Of a stretch of 64,000 nt of DNA, positions 43,853 through 53,029 are shown piece by piece. Source of the DNA: Spirosoma validum (GTDB taxonomy: Bacteria; Bacteroidota; Bacteroidia; Cytophagales; Spirosomataceae); the NCBI RefSeq assembly GCF_014699035.1, contig NZ_JACXAA010000005.1, positions 372,001 through 436,000 on the forward strand. The letters run 5' to 3'. Positions within the stretch are counted from its first letter, which is position 1, and each line of letters begins with the position of its first letter. Under the pieces are notes generated by a model that saw only the letters and a program-made list of their open reading frames with translations, ran no database searches and was not told where the DNA came from. The translations under genes and the position numbers were made by a program.

Positions 43853-46555
43853 ATGTCAAAAAACTTAGTCATAGTGGAGTCGCCGGCGAAAGCGAAAACC
43901 ATCGAAGGCTACCTCGGCAAGGACTTTACGGTGAAGTCTAGTTTTGGTCACGTACGCGATCTGCCCAAAGATGGGCTGGCTGTGGACGTAGCAAATGGAT
44001 TTCGACCATCCTACGAAATTTCACCCGACAAAAAGAAGTTAGTCAGTGAATTAAAATCATTGGCGAAATCGGCCGATGAGGTTTGGCTGGCTACGGATGA
44101 TGACCGCGAGGGCGAAGCTATTTCGTGGCATTTGAAGGAAGCTCTGGGCCTGCGGGACAACACCAAGCGAATCGTATTCCGCGAAATCACGAAGAATGCA
44201 ATTCAGAACGCTATTTTATCTCCCCGCACCATCGACGTCGATTTAGTGAATGCTCAACAGGCCCGGCGTGTGCTGGACCGGCTGGTAGGTTATGAGCTAT
44301 CGCCCGTACTTTGGCGCAAGATCAAAGGCGGCAGCACAGGCTTATCGGCTGGTCGGGTTCAATCCGTGGCGCTACGTCTTGTGGTTGAGCGCGAGCGGGA
44401 GATTGATAAACACTCGGCAAAATCGTCGTTTAAAGTTACGGCGCAGTTTATTGTCGATGGTAATAAAGTTCTTAATGCGGAATTGCCTAAAAACTTCCCG
44501 ACGTCCGGCGAGGCTCGAAAATTTCTGGAAGCTTGTATCGGTGCTACGTTCACCATCAAGAATTTAGAAGTCAAACCCGCCAAAAAGTCGCCCGCTCCAC
44601 CCTTTACTACGTCGACACTGCAACAGGAATCGTCGCGCAAACTGGGTTATTCCGTGGATCGTACAATGCGGATTGCTCAGAACCTGTACGAAGCCGGTAA
44701 GATTTCGTACATGCGGACCGACTCAACGAACCTCTCGCAGGAAGCCATTGATAAGGCCAAAACCGAAATCGAAACAGAGTTTGGTCCGAAATACGTACAG
44801 ACCCGGCAATTTAAGACGAAGAATGAATCGGCTCAGGAGGCCCACGAAGCCATCCGTCCGACGAATTTCAACGACCGTAATGCCGGTGGCGACCGCGATC
44901 AGAAACGGCTATATGAACTAATCTGGAAACGGGCCATTGCCTCTCAAATGGCGGACGCTCAGCTCGAGCGGACGATTGTAACGATCAGCATCCGGTTTGC
45001 GAACGGCGCGTCAGGAGCTACTGTTCAGCAGGATCTTAGTTTCGATGTATTCGGCGAAGATTTCGATCCGGCACAGAAAACAGCTTTTAATTCGCAGACT
45101 CCAGCCACGAACACTACGTTCCCGAATGAGCTGGTTGCGCAAGGCGAAGTCATTAAGTTCGACGGCTTTCTGCGGGTTTATCTCGAATCGAAAGATGACG
45201 AGGACGATGAAGACTCGAAAGGCATGTTGCCCCCGCTGAACATCGGACAAATTCTGAATCTTGGTCAGATGAAAGCGACGGAAAAGTTTACCCGTCCGCA
45301 ACCCCGTTACGCGGAAGCCTCACTGGTGAAGAAACTGGAAGAAATGGGCATCGGTCGTCCGTCGACGTACGCGCCAACGATTTCAACCATTATCAACCGG
45401 GGCTACGTTACCAAGCAGGACAAACCCGGTCAGGAACGGAAGTACATAGAATATACACTCCAGAACAACAACATCAACGAAACCAGCGGCAGAGAAACCT
45501 TTGGCTCCGAAAAAGCGAAGCTGTTCCCAACCAACACGGGTATCGTTGTCAATGATTTTCTGGTCGAATATTTCCCGGACATTGTGGATTATAAATTCAC
45601 GGCAACGGTGGAGAAAGATTTCGATGAAATTGCCGATGGCAAGATGAACTGGCAAACCATGCTGGAAGGCTTCTACGGCGATTTCCACAAGAATATTGAA
45701 GAGATTCAGGGATCGTCGATCGTATCCTTCAAGACAGGTGCGCGGGAACTCGGTCTCGATCCACGTACCGGCAAGAAAGTGTCGGCCCGCTTGGGTAAAT
45801 ATGGTGCCTACGCGCAAATTGGTGAATCGACGGACGACGAAAAACCGCAATACGCCAACATGCGCGACGGACAGCTTATCGAAACCATTACGTTGCAGGA
45901 TGCACTGGATTTGTTTTCGCTGCCCCGCGAAGTTGGTTTCTTTGAAGATAAAGCCATGACGATCGGAATCGGCAAATTCGGCCCCTACGTGAAGCATGAC
46001 GACAAATACGTTTCGCTGACAAAGGAAGATGACCCCTACTCGATTGACGCGGATCGTGCCATTCAGCTCATTCAGCAGAAACGGGCGGAGTCGGTTAGCG
46101 AATCGATAGGCGAGTACGAAGGGAAGCTTGTCACGACTGGAAAAGGGCGATTTGGTCCTTATGTTAAGTATGAGGATAAGTACATTTCGATTCCACGAAA
46201 CGAATCCCTGGCAGGGCTATCGCTCGACCGGGCCATCGAACTGATTCTGGCTAAACGTCAGGCCGAAGCGAATAAATACATTAAGGAATTCCCGGAGAAT
46301 CCGGCTGTAAAGGTCGTGAATGGGCAATACGGACCGTATCTGGCGGTTGGCAAACGTAACGTCAAGATCCCGAAAGATGTTGACCCCGCTACGTTAACCC
46401 TGGAAGATTGCCTGAAACTGGCTGGCGATGACCCGGCACCCGCAAAAAAAGCAGCTACCAGTAAAACAGCTGCGCCGTCTGCGAAAGCACCGGCAAAAGC
46501 GAAAGCGGCCGTCACGAAAAAACCGGTCGCGAAGAAAGCAGCCGCGAAAAAGTAA
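43853..46555 (+). CDS. topA: DNA topoisomerase I
   Basis: This 900-aa type IA topoisomerase relaxes negative supercoils. The TOPRIM domain starts at once (LVIVESPAKAKTIEGYLG, DDDREGEAISWH), and the active-site Tyr is in GKISYMRTDSTNLS (about residue 286). Instead of zinc ribbons, the C-terminus has repeated Toprim_Crpt-like units (KFGPYVKHDDKYVSL, RFGPYVKYEDKYISI, QYGPYLAVGKRNVKI). A Lys/Ala/Pro-rich tail of about 45 residues follows and probably binds DNA non-specifically. The gene is monocistronic with its own terminator. Confidence 0.96.
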   Translation: MSKNLVIVESPAKAKTIEGYLGKDFTVKSSFGHVRDLPKDGLAVDVANGFRPSYEISPDKKKLVSELKSLAKSADEVWLATDDDREGEAISWHLKEALGLRDNTKRIVFREITKNAIQNAILSPRTIDVDLVNAQQARRVLDRLVGYELSPVLWRKIKGGSTGLSAGRVQSVALRLVVEREREIDKHSAKSSFKVTAQFIVDGNKVLNAELPKNFPTSGEARKFLEACIGATFTIKNLEVKPAKKSPAPPFTTSTLQQESSRKLGYSVDRTMRIAQNLYEAGKISYMRTDSTNLSQEAIDKAKTEIETEFGPKYVQTRQFKTKNESAQEAHEAIRPTNFNDRNAGGDRDQKRLYELIWKRAIASQMADAQLERTIVTISIRFANGASGATVQQDLSFDVFGEDFDPAQKTAFNSQTPATNTTFPNELVAQGEVIKFDGFLRVYLESKDDEDDEDSKGMLPPLNIGQILNLGQMKATEKFTRPQPRYAEASLVKKLEEMGIGRPSTYAPTISTIINRGYVTKQDKPGQERKYIEYTLQNNNINETSGRETFGSEKAKLFPTNTGIVVNDFLVEYFPDIVDYKFTATVEKDFDEIADGKMNWQTMLEGFYGDFHKNIEEIQGSSIVSFKTGARELGLDPRTGKKVSARLGKYGAYAQIGESTDDEKPQYANMRDGQLIETITLQDALDLFSLPREVGFFEDKAMTIGIGKFGPYVKHDDKYVSLTKEDDPYSIDADRAIQLIQQKRAESVSESIGEYEGKLVTTGKGRFGPYVKYEDKYISIPRNESLAGLSLDRAIELILAKRQAEANKYIKEFPENPAVKVVNGQYGPYLAVGKRNVKIPKDVDPATLTLEDCLKLAGDDPAPAKKAATSKTAAPSAKAPAKAKAAVTKKPVAKKAAAKK

Positions 46556-46561
46556 AAAGAG

Positions 46562-46593
46562 AATCCCGTTACTGATACGTAGCGGGATTTTTT
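46562..46593 (+). terminator. intrinsic terminator of topA
   Basis: Arms AATCCCGTTAC (46562-46572) and GTAGCGGGATT (46579-46589) pair with one G-T wobble and are followed by a T run. Confidence 0.85.
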
Positions 46594-46608
46594 ATTGATT
46601 GATTTATC

Positions 46609-46687
46609 AACCGCAAAGAGCACAGAGGACTCTTGGCGACCTTCGCGATTATCTCTGCGTACTTTGCGCTGGGTTGCCGGAGCGGTT
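46609..46687. repeat. inverted repeat, AACCGCAAAG family, with GC module (d) in one arm
   Basis: The left arm reads AACCGCAAAGAGCACAGAG (46609-46627). The complement of the right arm reads AACCG, then an extra CTCCGGCAACCCAGCG, then CAAAGTACGCAGAG. The extra bases align with the GC module (15 of 20 identities to copy c over AACCGCTCCGGCAACCCAGC). The family's module-free form is at 26852-26925. Confidence 0.7.
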
Positions 46688-46845
46688 AAAATTATGGCGT
46701 TCATTAATCGAAAACCTTGTCAGTTTGTCTTTTGTAAGATTATCACCAAAAAGCCTTTCCAGTCGGGAAGGCTTTTGTTTTTAAGAGCCTTTGGAAAATC
46801 ATCGCTATTTTGCCGCTTAAACCATATGCTACGTTGTCATTCCGC

Positions 46846-49125
46846 ATGAAACATCTGCTTTTATTCTTTTTTCTTTCGTACACGACATTTGCCCAGACTG
46901 AAAATCAATACAATCTCATTCCGTTTCCAGCCCGCTTTGTCGGACAGAACGGCCAGTTTACCCTTTCGGCAAGCACTCGCGTTGTTACGTCACCCGCTAC
47001 GGATGCGAGCGTAAAAGCCGTAGCCCAAACGTTTGTGAACCAAGTCAAAGCCGCGAATGGATTAACGCTGCCTGTTGCTGGAACAAGCCCAGCTTTAGCG
47101 AAAGGAGCGCATATTTTTCTGACGCTGAATAAGAAACTGAACCTCGGCGACGAAGGCTACAAACTAACTATAACGCCAACGCGCGTATTGGCCGAAGCTG
47201 CTACACCAAAAGGGTTGTTTTATGCCGCACAAACCATGCGGCAACTGTTGCCCGTTGGTCAGTCGGCAACGGCTACGATGCCTGCCTGTGCTATCACTGA
47301 CAAACCTCGTTTTAGTTACCGGGGATTGCATCTCGACGTATCGCGGAATTTTATGCCTGTGTCGTTCGTCAAAAAATACATCGACTTACTGGCGATGCAT
47401 AAACAAAATACCTTTCACTGGCACTTAACCGACGATCAGGGTTGGCGTATTGAAATCAAAAAATACCCGAAACTGACGCAGATTGGCAGCAAACGGGCCG
47501 AAACGGTCGTTGGACAGTATTTTCAAAATTACCCGCAGCAATTTGATGGCAAGCCCGTCGGCGGATTTTATACGCAGGATGAGATTCGGGACGTAGTGCG
47601 CTACGCGCAAAGCCGGTTCGTCACGATTGTTCCTGAAATTGAAATGCCTGGTCACGCACTGGGAGCGTTGGCTGCTTATCCAGAATTAGGTTGCGAACCA
47701 ACAAAAGCGTACCAGGTAGCCACGAAATGGGGCGTGTTCGATGACGTATTCTGCCCATCCGACAAAACTTTTGGCTTTTTGCAGGACGTACTGACGGAAG
47801 TAATGACCCTGTTTCCCGGAAAACTCATTCACATTGGGGGTGATGAGTGCCCGAAAACAGCCTGGAAAAACAGTGCGTTCTGCCAGGAGCTGATGAAGAA
47901 AAATAATCTCAAAGACGAGCACGAGCTACAGAGCTATTTTATTCGGCGCATCGAAAAATTCGTGACCAGTAAAGGGCGGGCTATTATCGGCTGGGACGAA
48001 ATTCTGGAAGGTGGTCTGGCGCCGAACGCCACCGTCATGAGCTGGCGCGGAACAGAAGGCGGTATTGCTGCGGCCAAACAGAAACACAACGTTGTGATGA
48101 CGCCTACCGGAACCTGCTACATGGATTATTACCAGGGCAATCCGGCTACCGAACCGCTGGCGATTGGTGGTTATCTGCCGCTCGATCAGGTGTATGCCTA
48201 TGAACCCATGCCAACGGAGCTAACACCCGCCGAGCAGAAATACGTGTTGGGCGTTCAGGGTAATATCTGGACGGAATATACACCCACGCCCGAAGCAGTT
48301 GAATACATGGTTTATCCACGCGCCATTGCCATTGCTGAATTGGGTTGGATGCAGGCGGGTCCGCATAATTTCGAGGACTTTGCTCAACGTCTCAAAAATC
48401 ACCTGCCCCGACTTAGTGGGGTCAACTACGCCAAACGGCTTTTTGACATTACAGCTACGACTCAGGGCAACGAGCAGGGACAGTTGCAAGTGGTTCTGAA
48501 AAAACTCGATTCCGATAGCCGGATTTTCTATACGCTCAACGGCAAGGAGCCAAACGAACGTAGCACCGAATACATTGGCCCATTTACGTTAACCAAAACC
48601 ACCACAGTTAAAGCCATGACATCTGCTGGTGGTCGTTTGCAACAAACGTTCACGCTACACAAAGGCAAGAATAAGCCCTATACGTATGCCATTCCGCTCG
48701 AAAACAAAAGCGACCAGACAACGAAAAAACTGACCGATGGTATCCGGGGCGAAACACCACGTGATCGTCGCCAGTGGGCCAATTTCTTCGGCGATATGGA
48801 CGTAACGGTTGATCTTGGCGACGTAACGAGCGTTACGAAAGTGTCATTGAATTTTCTGAAAGTTATTTTAGAGAAGAACTTCCCCCCTACCTCCGTTGAG
48901 ATTGCTTTATCAAAGGACGGAACGGATTTCAAAGAAGCTATTGCTCAGCCCATTACGTATGAGTTGAACGGCCCGTGGGACATTCTGCCCGTCGTGGCTG
49001 ATTTCAAGACCGCTCGCGCCCGTTACGTTCGGATTCGTGCCAAAAACATAGGTGTGTGCCCCGCCGGACACCCGAATGCGGGCGAAAAAACCTGGTTCGC
49101 CACAGATGAAATTGTGGTAGAATAA
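46846..49125 (+). CDS. beta-N-acetylhexosaminidase (GH20)
   Basis: The product removes terminal GlcNAc or GalNAc from glycans, chitin oligomers or peptidoglycan fragments. The start at 46846 gives a Sec signal peptide (MKHLLLFFFLSYTTFAQ) and 759 aa. Domains in order: GH20b (residues 20-145), a GH20 barrel (YRGLHLDVSRNFMP, HWHLTDDQGWRIEIKKYP, catalytic pair in HIGGDECPKTAW near residue 328, then IGWDEILEGG and WRGTEGG), a chitobiase C-terminal/Fn3-like segment (YTLNGKEPNERSTEY), and an F5/8C-like carbohydrate-binding domain. The enzyme is periplasmic or surface exposed. Confidence 0.93.
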   Translation: MKHLLLFFFLSYTTFAQTENQYNLIPFPARFVGQNGQFTLSASTRVVTSPATDASVKAVAQTFVNQVKAANGLTLPVAGTSPALAKGAHIFLTLNKKLNLGDEGYKLTITPTRVLAEAATPKGLFYAAQTMRQLLPVGQSATATMPACAITDKPRFSYRGLHLDVSRNFMPVSFVKKYIDLLAMHKQNTFHWHLTDDQGWRIEIKKYPKLTQIGSKRAETVVGQYFQNYPQQFDGKPVGGFYTQDEIRDVVRYAQSRFVTIVPEIEMPGHALGALAAYPELGCEPTKAYQVATKWGVFDDVFCPSDKTFGFLQDVLTEVMTLFPGKLIHIGGDECPKTAWKNSAFCQELMKKNNLKDEHELQSYFIRRIEKFVTSKGRAIIGWDEILEGGLAPNATVMSWRGTEGGIAAAKQKHNVVMTPTGTCYMDYYQGNPATEPLAIGGYLPLDQVYAYEPMPTELTPAEQKYVLGVQGNIWTEYTPTPEAVEYMVYPRAIAIAELGWMQAGPHNFEDFAQRLKNHLPRLSGVNYAKRLFDITATTQGNEQGQLQVVLKKLDSDSRIFYTLNGKEPNERSTEYIGPFTLTKTTTVKAMTSAGGRLQQTFTLHKGKNKPYTYAIPLENKSDQTTKKLTDGIRGETPRDRRQWANFFGDMDVTVDLGDVTSVTKVSLNFLKVILEKNFPPTSVEIALSKDGTDFKEAIAQPITYELNGPWDILPVVADFKTARARYVRIRAKNIGVCPAGHPNAGEKTWFATDEIVVE

Positions 49126-49222
49126 AAGGTAGCCTGGACTTTAGTCCGGGTAGCCGTAGGCTAATTTGTAACTATAATCTTTTAGCCTATGGCTACCCGG
49201 ACTAAAGTCCAGGCTACCTTTT
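49124..49222. repeat. 41-bp inverted repeat between hexosaminidase and sirtuin genes
   Basis: Arms at 49124-49164 and 49182-49222 match at 40 of 41 positions, with a 17-base loop. The core is GCCTGGACTTTAGTCCGGGT, itself containing a small palindrome (GGACTTTAGTCC). It overlaps the last two bases of the hexosaminidase stop codon. No GC module is present. Confidence 0.9.
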
Positions 49223-49250
49223 CACCACTGAATTTCGTATCTTGTCTATT

Positions 49251-49943
49251 ATGCAGACACGCAAAAAAATCGTTGTTCTTTCAGGCGCAGGGATCAGTGC
49301 TGAAAGTGGAATTCCCACCTTCCGGGCGTCGGATGGGTTATGGGAAAATCACCGCATCGAAGACGTAGCAACGCCCGAAGCCTGGATACGGAATCCAGCT
49401 TTGGTGCAGGATTTTTACAACCAGCGCCGGGAACAGGCACTGAGCGTTCAGCCCAACGCAGGACACTTTGCCCTTGTGAAACTGGAGGAGAAATACGACG
49501 TAACGGTCATTACGCAGAACGTCGATAATCTCCACGAAAAAGCGGGCTCCTCAAACGTGATTCACCTACACGGCGAGTTGTTTAAATCACGTAGCACTAA
49601 AGACCCGGACTTAGTTTATGACATCGAAGGCTGGGAACTGAAGGCGGGTGATTTCTGCGAAAAAGGCTCCCAATTACGGCCGCACATTGTCTGGTTTGGC
49701 GAAGCCGTACCTATGATGGACCTAGCGCTGGAAATTACCAACGAAGCCGATATTTTTATCGTCGTTGGTACGTCGCTAAATGTATATCCAGCTGCGGGTT
49801 TGGTCTATGCTGTTCAAAAGGGCATTCCAATCTACGTCGTAGACCCGAATATCCCTTCCATGCACAAACGGCCCAATGTTACGTTCATCGCCGAACCCGC
49901 TACGGTTGGCTTAACGCAATTAGCGGAAGAGTTACTGCATTGA
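49251..49943 (+). CDS. Sir2-family NAD-dependent deacylase lacking zinc cysteines
   Basis: The start at 49251 (MQTRKKIVVLSGAGISAESG) gives 230 aa. NAD-binding and catalytic motifs are complete: GAGISAESGIPTFR, TQNVDNLHEKAG, the catalytic His in HLHGEL, and HIVWFGEAVP and GTSLNVYPAAG. The four zinc-binding Cys of typical sirtuins are absent: the segment after HGEL reads FKSRSTKDPDLVYD with no CxxC, and a single Cys remains in DFCEKGSQLRP. A zinc-free form seems to be usual in Bacteroidota, so activity as deacylase is still likely. Confidence 0.9.
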   Translation: MQTRKKIVVLSGAGISAESGIPTFRASDGLWENHRIEDVATPEAWIRNPALVQDFYNQRREQALSVQPNAGHFALVKLEEKYDVTVITQNVDNLHEKAGSSNVIHLHGELFKSRSTKDPDLVYDIEGWELKAGDFCEKGSQLRPHIVWFGEAVPMMDLALEITNEADIFIVVGTSLNVYPAAGLVYAVQKGIPIYVVDPNIPSMHKRPNVTFIAEPATVGLTQLAEELLH

Positions 49944-49949
49944 CGAAAG

Positions 49950-50065
49950 AAAATAGAACCGCACCGGCGGACCGGCAGATTTTTATGATCAATCTGATTT
50001 AAATGATCTTCGAAAATCATAAGCTATCATAAAAATCTGCCGGTCCGCCGGTGCGGTTCTATTTT
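49950..50065. repeat. 40-bp perfect inverted repeat with GC modules (e, f) in both arms
   Basis: Arms at 49950-49989 and 50026-50065 are perfectly complementary. Each contains the module AACCGCACCGGCGGACCGGC (49957-49976) or its complement (50039-50058), followed by AGATTTTTATGAT. This is the symmetrical counterpart of the 39053-39146 element, where only one arm has the module. Confidence 0.92.
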
Positions 50066-50093
50066 TCAGCCATTACCCTAAACCTAAATCCAC

Positions 50094-50477
50094 ATGACAA
50101 CAGATAAACCCAACACCATTGATGAATACATCGCTGAGTTTCCAGAAGACGTTCAGGAGAGGTTACAACAGATTCGTGCAACGATTAAAAGAGCAGCCCC
50201 AGACGCTGAAGAAACGATAAAATACGCGATGCCAACGTTCACACTAAAGGGCAACCTGGTTTACTTTGCTGCATTCAAAAACCACATCGGCTTTTACGCG
50301 ACACCGAAAGGCAATGAAGCCTTTCAGAAAGAACTTTCGGCTTACAAACAAGGAAAGGGCTCGATTCAATTTCCGCTCAATAAGCCCATGCCGTTGGATT
50401 TGATTGCCAGAATGGTGAAGTATCGCGTTGAGGAAAACGTAGGGAAAGCGGCAAAAACGAAAACAATGAAGGGATAA
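50094..50477 (+). CDS. DUF1801 / YdhG-like protein
   Basis: The 127-aa protein has the layout of the DUF1801 (SHS2-like, YdhG/frataxin-like iron chaperone) family: TIDEYIAEFPEDVQERLQQIRATIKRAAPDAEETIKYAMPTF at the N-terminus, LVYFAAFKNHIGFYATP in the centre and SIQFPLNKPMPLDLIARMVKYRVEEN at the end. The family's biochemical role is poorly known. It is a lone gene preceded by a 40-bp palindrome. Confidence 0.85.
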   Translation: MTTDKPNTIDEYIAEFPEDVQERLQQIRATIKRAAPDAEETIKYAMPTFTLKGNLVYFAAFKNHIGFYATPKGNEAFQKELSAYKQGKGSIQFPLNKPMPLDLIARMVKYRVEENVGKAAKTKTMKG

Positions 50478-50531
50478 ACAGTTTACTACTTGATAAATAC
50501 ATTAGTCAGTTAATCAGCATATCCCCGAAGA

Positions 50532-50972
50532 ATGAACACACTAAACATTGCCATTATTACCGTGTTGCTTACCAGTACGATTGCCAACGCGCAAATGAAC
50601 GTTGCGAATTATTCGTACGGTAAACCCGGAACTGATACGTATGAACACCTTAGTTTCTGGGTAAAAGATGCTAAACGACAAGACATTACGTATGCCTACG
50701 GTAAGGATCGCAAAGAAGTCAAATTACGCTACGCAGGTAAAGCACAGGTCAATAATACGTCTGGATTTAACGCCCAGTTTCCCAATAATACCATCCTGAC
50801 GATCATGCCCTCTGGCACTACGTTAAAGGTGAGTAATCCGAAAGATAACTACTCAAAAACATTTACCTGGGAATACGAAGGTCCGGTAAACGGCATTGGC
50901 ACGTTCTGTGATGTCTGCACTCAAGATGAAAAAGAGGCATTAAAGCTTGTTCAGAAGTATTATTTAAAATAA
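50532..50972 (+). CDS. small exported protein, unknown function
   Basis: The 146-aa protein has a Sec signal peptide (MNTLNIAIITVLLTSTIANAQ) and a beta-rich mature part (YAYGKDRKEVKLRYAG, FPNNTILTIMPSGTTLKVS, FTWEYEGPVNG). A Cys pair FCDVC near residue 127 could form a disulfide or bind metal. I do not recognise the family. It is 54 bases after the DUF1801 gene on the same strand, so co-transcription is possible. Confidence 0.7.
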   Translation: MNTLNIAIITVLLTSTIANAQMNVANYSYGKPGTDTYEHLSFWVKDAKRQDITYAYGKDRKEVKLRYAGKAQVNNTSGFNAQFPNNTILTIMPSGTTLKVSNPKDNYSKTFTWEYEGPVNGIGTFCDVCTQDEKEALKLVQKYYLK

Positions 50973-50994
50973 TTACTTCCAGTTTGGCATCTAC

Positions 50995-52209
50995 TCATAA
51001 CTTCAACTTCACCCCCACTTTATTCAATTGCCCCGTAATCCAGGCGCACAGGATTGCAAAGAGGAAGGATTTCAGTAAGCCAACCCCACCGACGAGCACA
51101 GCTTCTGGTAAATGAAGGTGCAGAAGCGTCATACCGGCGTAGGCGAAGTACGGAATCAGGTAGCATAGTAACGTATCGGTTCCGGCGGGTTTGATTAGGG
51201 TGAACCAGTTTGCTTTTCCGCCTACGTCCGTGAGCCAATAGATGGCCATGAAGGCCAGAATCGTAAAGGCGCTGCACAAGAATAGCCAGGCGGGTGTTTC
51301 TCTCAGTTTGCTGATTCCCCAGAACTGACGCGTATACAGTGCTAATCCAATCAGTGCTACGGCGATGACTAGAAAGACCAGTGTCATTTGTTTGTTATCT
51401 CCTCGTTGGCGATACTCCTGAAAAAGCGTTGAAATCACGACGCCCCCCATCGTCAGGCCAACTAACGTACCACCGCTAATCGCGCCGGGAATAAGATGAA
51501 CCGCTTCTGGGAACAAATCTGCACTATTCGCTACGCTTAGAAGCGCGAAAGCAACCCAGGCAAGTACCAGAACAGGCATTCGATTTCGGGCGACCACCGT
51601 AACTAAAGCTGCAGCCAGATACGACCAGCCTATCAAGCCCAGAATCCCCCACCAGTGCGTGGCAAAACGTGGAGCCTCTTCGCCCCGATAAATGAACGCC
51701 AGCGCCAGCAAGATAGCCACGCCCAAGCCTTTACTCGTAGTTACAATCCATTTCGCTACGGTTTTGGGATATGTATTCCAGATCAGAATGAACGATAGAC
51801 ATGACAAGGTATTCCAGACACCCCGAGTCAAACCCGTCGCGGATTCGTTAATCGACTCTCCATTGACTAGAAAGACGCCCATAACCAGCAAGGCAATCGA
51901 GCGCATGATAACATGGCCAACCAACGTAGCATCCGAATCTCCTTTTTTTCGCCGGGCGTCAATGGCATACGGCAATGACATCCCTACGATAAACAGAAAC
52001 GCTGGAAAGACCGAATCGGCTAGTCCCATCCCGTCAGCGTCGTGCGATACGTGTTCCAGCCAGGCAGGTATGTCTGTCAATGACCATAAGTCATTGACAG
52101 AAATCATCAGGACCATCGTTAGGGCCCGCAATATGTCGATAGACGTAACCCGTACAGACGTGACGGATAGCGTATTTGATTGAGTGAGCAATGTTTCTGG
52201 CTGAGGCAT
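50995..52209 (-). CDS. DUF5009 / NagX-like membrane acyltransferase
   Basis: The start at 52209 (MPQPETLLTQ) gives 404 aa with about ten to eleven membrane spans. A TTG at 52221 would overlap the stop of the upstream gene as TTGA and is also possible. The N-terminal RVTSIDILRALTMVLMISVND and ADSVFPAFLFIVGMSLPYAI are typical of the heparan-alpha-glucosaminide N-acetyltransferase/NagX group (DUF5009), often linked to amino-sugar use. The hexosaminidase gene is 2 kb away on the other strand. Coupled to the CPBP protease gene upstream. Confidence 0.82.
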   Translation of the reverse strand: MPQPETLLTQSNTLSVTSVRVTSIDILRALTMVLMISVNDLWSLTDIPAWLEHVSHDADGMGLADSVFPAFLFIVGMSLPYAIDARRKKGDSDATLVGHVIMRSIALLVMGVFLVNGESINESATGLTRGVWNTLSCLSFILIWNTYPKTVAKWIVTTSKGLGVAILLALAFIYRGEEAPRFATHWWGILGLIGWSYLAAALVTVVARNRMPVLVLAWVAFALLSVANSADLFPEAVHLIPGAISGGTLVGLTMGGVVISTLFQEYRQRGDNKQMTLVFLVIAVALIGLALYTRQFWGISKLRETPAWLFLCSAFTILAFMAIYWLTDVGGKANWFTLIKPAGTDTLLCYLIPYFAYAGMTLLHLHLPEAVLVGGVGLLKSFLFAILCAWITGQLNKVGVKLKL

Positions 52210-52217
52210 ACACGGAT

Positions 52218-52961
52218 TCAAACTAACGCATAAAAGATACAGACGTTCATCGTCAAGTTAAACGCAACGTGGGCAGCAATAGCCGGATAAATCGAATCAC
52301 TTTTTCGTTTTATCCAGGCAAACAGGCAGGCGGTCAGGAACATAAGTAGTACCCATACACTCCCCGAAACGGGACGAAAAACAAATTGATGATTCACCAG
52401 ACTGAGGCCATGATGACAAAGATGAATAATGCCAAAGAACAACGACTCGCTAACCACACTCGCCCGATAATTGAATCGTGTAGACAACGCATCCTGCAAG
52501 AATTCTCGGAAATAAATTTCTTCCCCAACTGGACTAAAAATAAGAGCAGGTATCGTGATGATCAGAAAGGCCCCCTTGCTATCCAGAGGTACAGTATTTG
52601 CATACGCATTTTTTATAGTTACGTACCAATTGTCGAGGCTTGTATCAAAGAAGGCTTTACCTAACAGAAAACAGAATAAGGCAGCAACCATTCCAGTCAG
52701 CAAAGCCAACCCATAAAACGATTGGCTCTTACTGCGCGAGAAGCCCATTTTCTGCCGTTGAGACCGGTTGAGAAAGATAAATGGCATCAACGCCATGAGT
52801 ATAAAACCCAACGGAAGAACGAACCGGTAGGTAAGTGGACCCAGGATTCCGACTACCCTGACAACAGCGAAAATGATCCCAAACAATAGGGCAATCGGTA
52901 GATAATACGTACCGGTAGCCGTTTGATCTCGGGATGTCAATTGCTGTAGCATTAAGCACAA
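52218..52961 (-). CDS. CPBP-family intramembrane metalloprotease
   Basis: This 247-aa membrane protein (start 52961, or Met4 at 52952) has several membrane spans. CPBP (Rce1-like) motifs are in order: EEIYFRE (EExxxR, about residue 147), FFGIIH (FxxxH) and HVAFNL near the C-terminus. Bacterial members act in peptide maturation, bacteriocin self-immunity or membrane-protein turnover; which applies here is unknown. The stop overlaps or lies just before the start of the NagX-like gene, forming a two-gene operon. Confidence 0.88.
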   Translation of the reverse strand: MCLMLQQLTSRDQTATGTYYLPIALLFGIIFAVVRVVGILGPLTYRFVLPLGFILMALMPFIFLNRSQRQKMGFSRSKSQSFYGLALLTGMVAALFCFLLGKAFFDTSLDNWYVTIKNAYANTVPLDSKGAFLIITIPALIFSPVGEEIYFREFLQDALSTRFNYRASVVSESLFFGIIHLCHHGLSLVNHQFVFRPVSGSVWVLLMFLTACLFAWIKRKSDSIYPAIAAHVAFNLTMNVCIFYALV

Positions 52962-52986
52962 TTTTACTGATGAAGCGCTTTTGTAT

Positions 52987-53029
52987 AAAACAAATCAGGC
53001 CCGATAATCTACCGAGCCTGATTTGTTTT
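52987..53029 (-). terminator. terminator of the M61 peptidase gene
   Basis: Perfect 14-bp arms AAAACAAATCAGGC (52987-53000) and complement (53016-53029) overlap the stop codon of the M61 gene and end in a T-rich tract on the minus strand. Confidence 0.8.

Noticed and set aside
45383-45997. 204-aa minus-strand ORF inside topA
   Set aside because: Antisense shadow of the topoisomerase frame.
49124-49222. Long palindrome as a simple terminator of the hexosaminidase gene
   Set aside because: The 41-bp stem is far longer than an intrinsic terminator needs and has no proper T run; it matches the style of the other dispersed palindromes, although it may still affect transcription.
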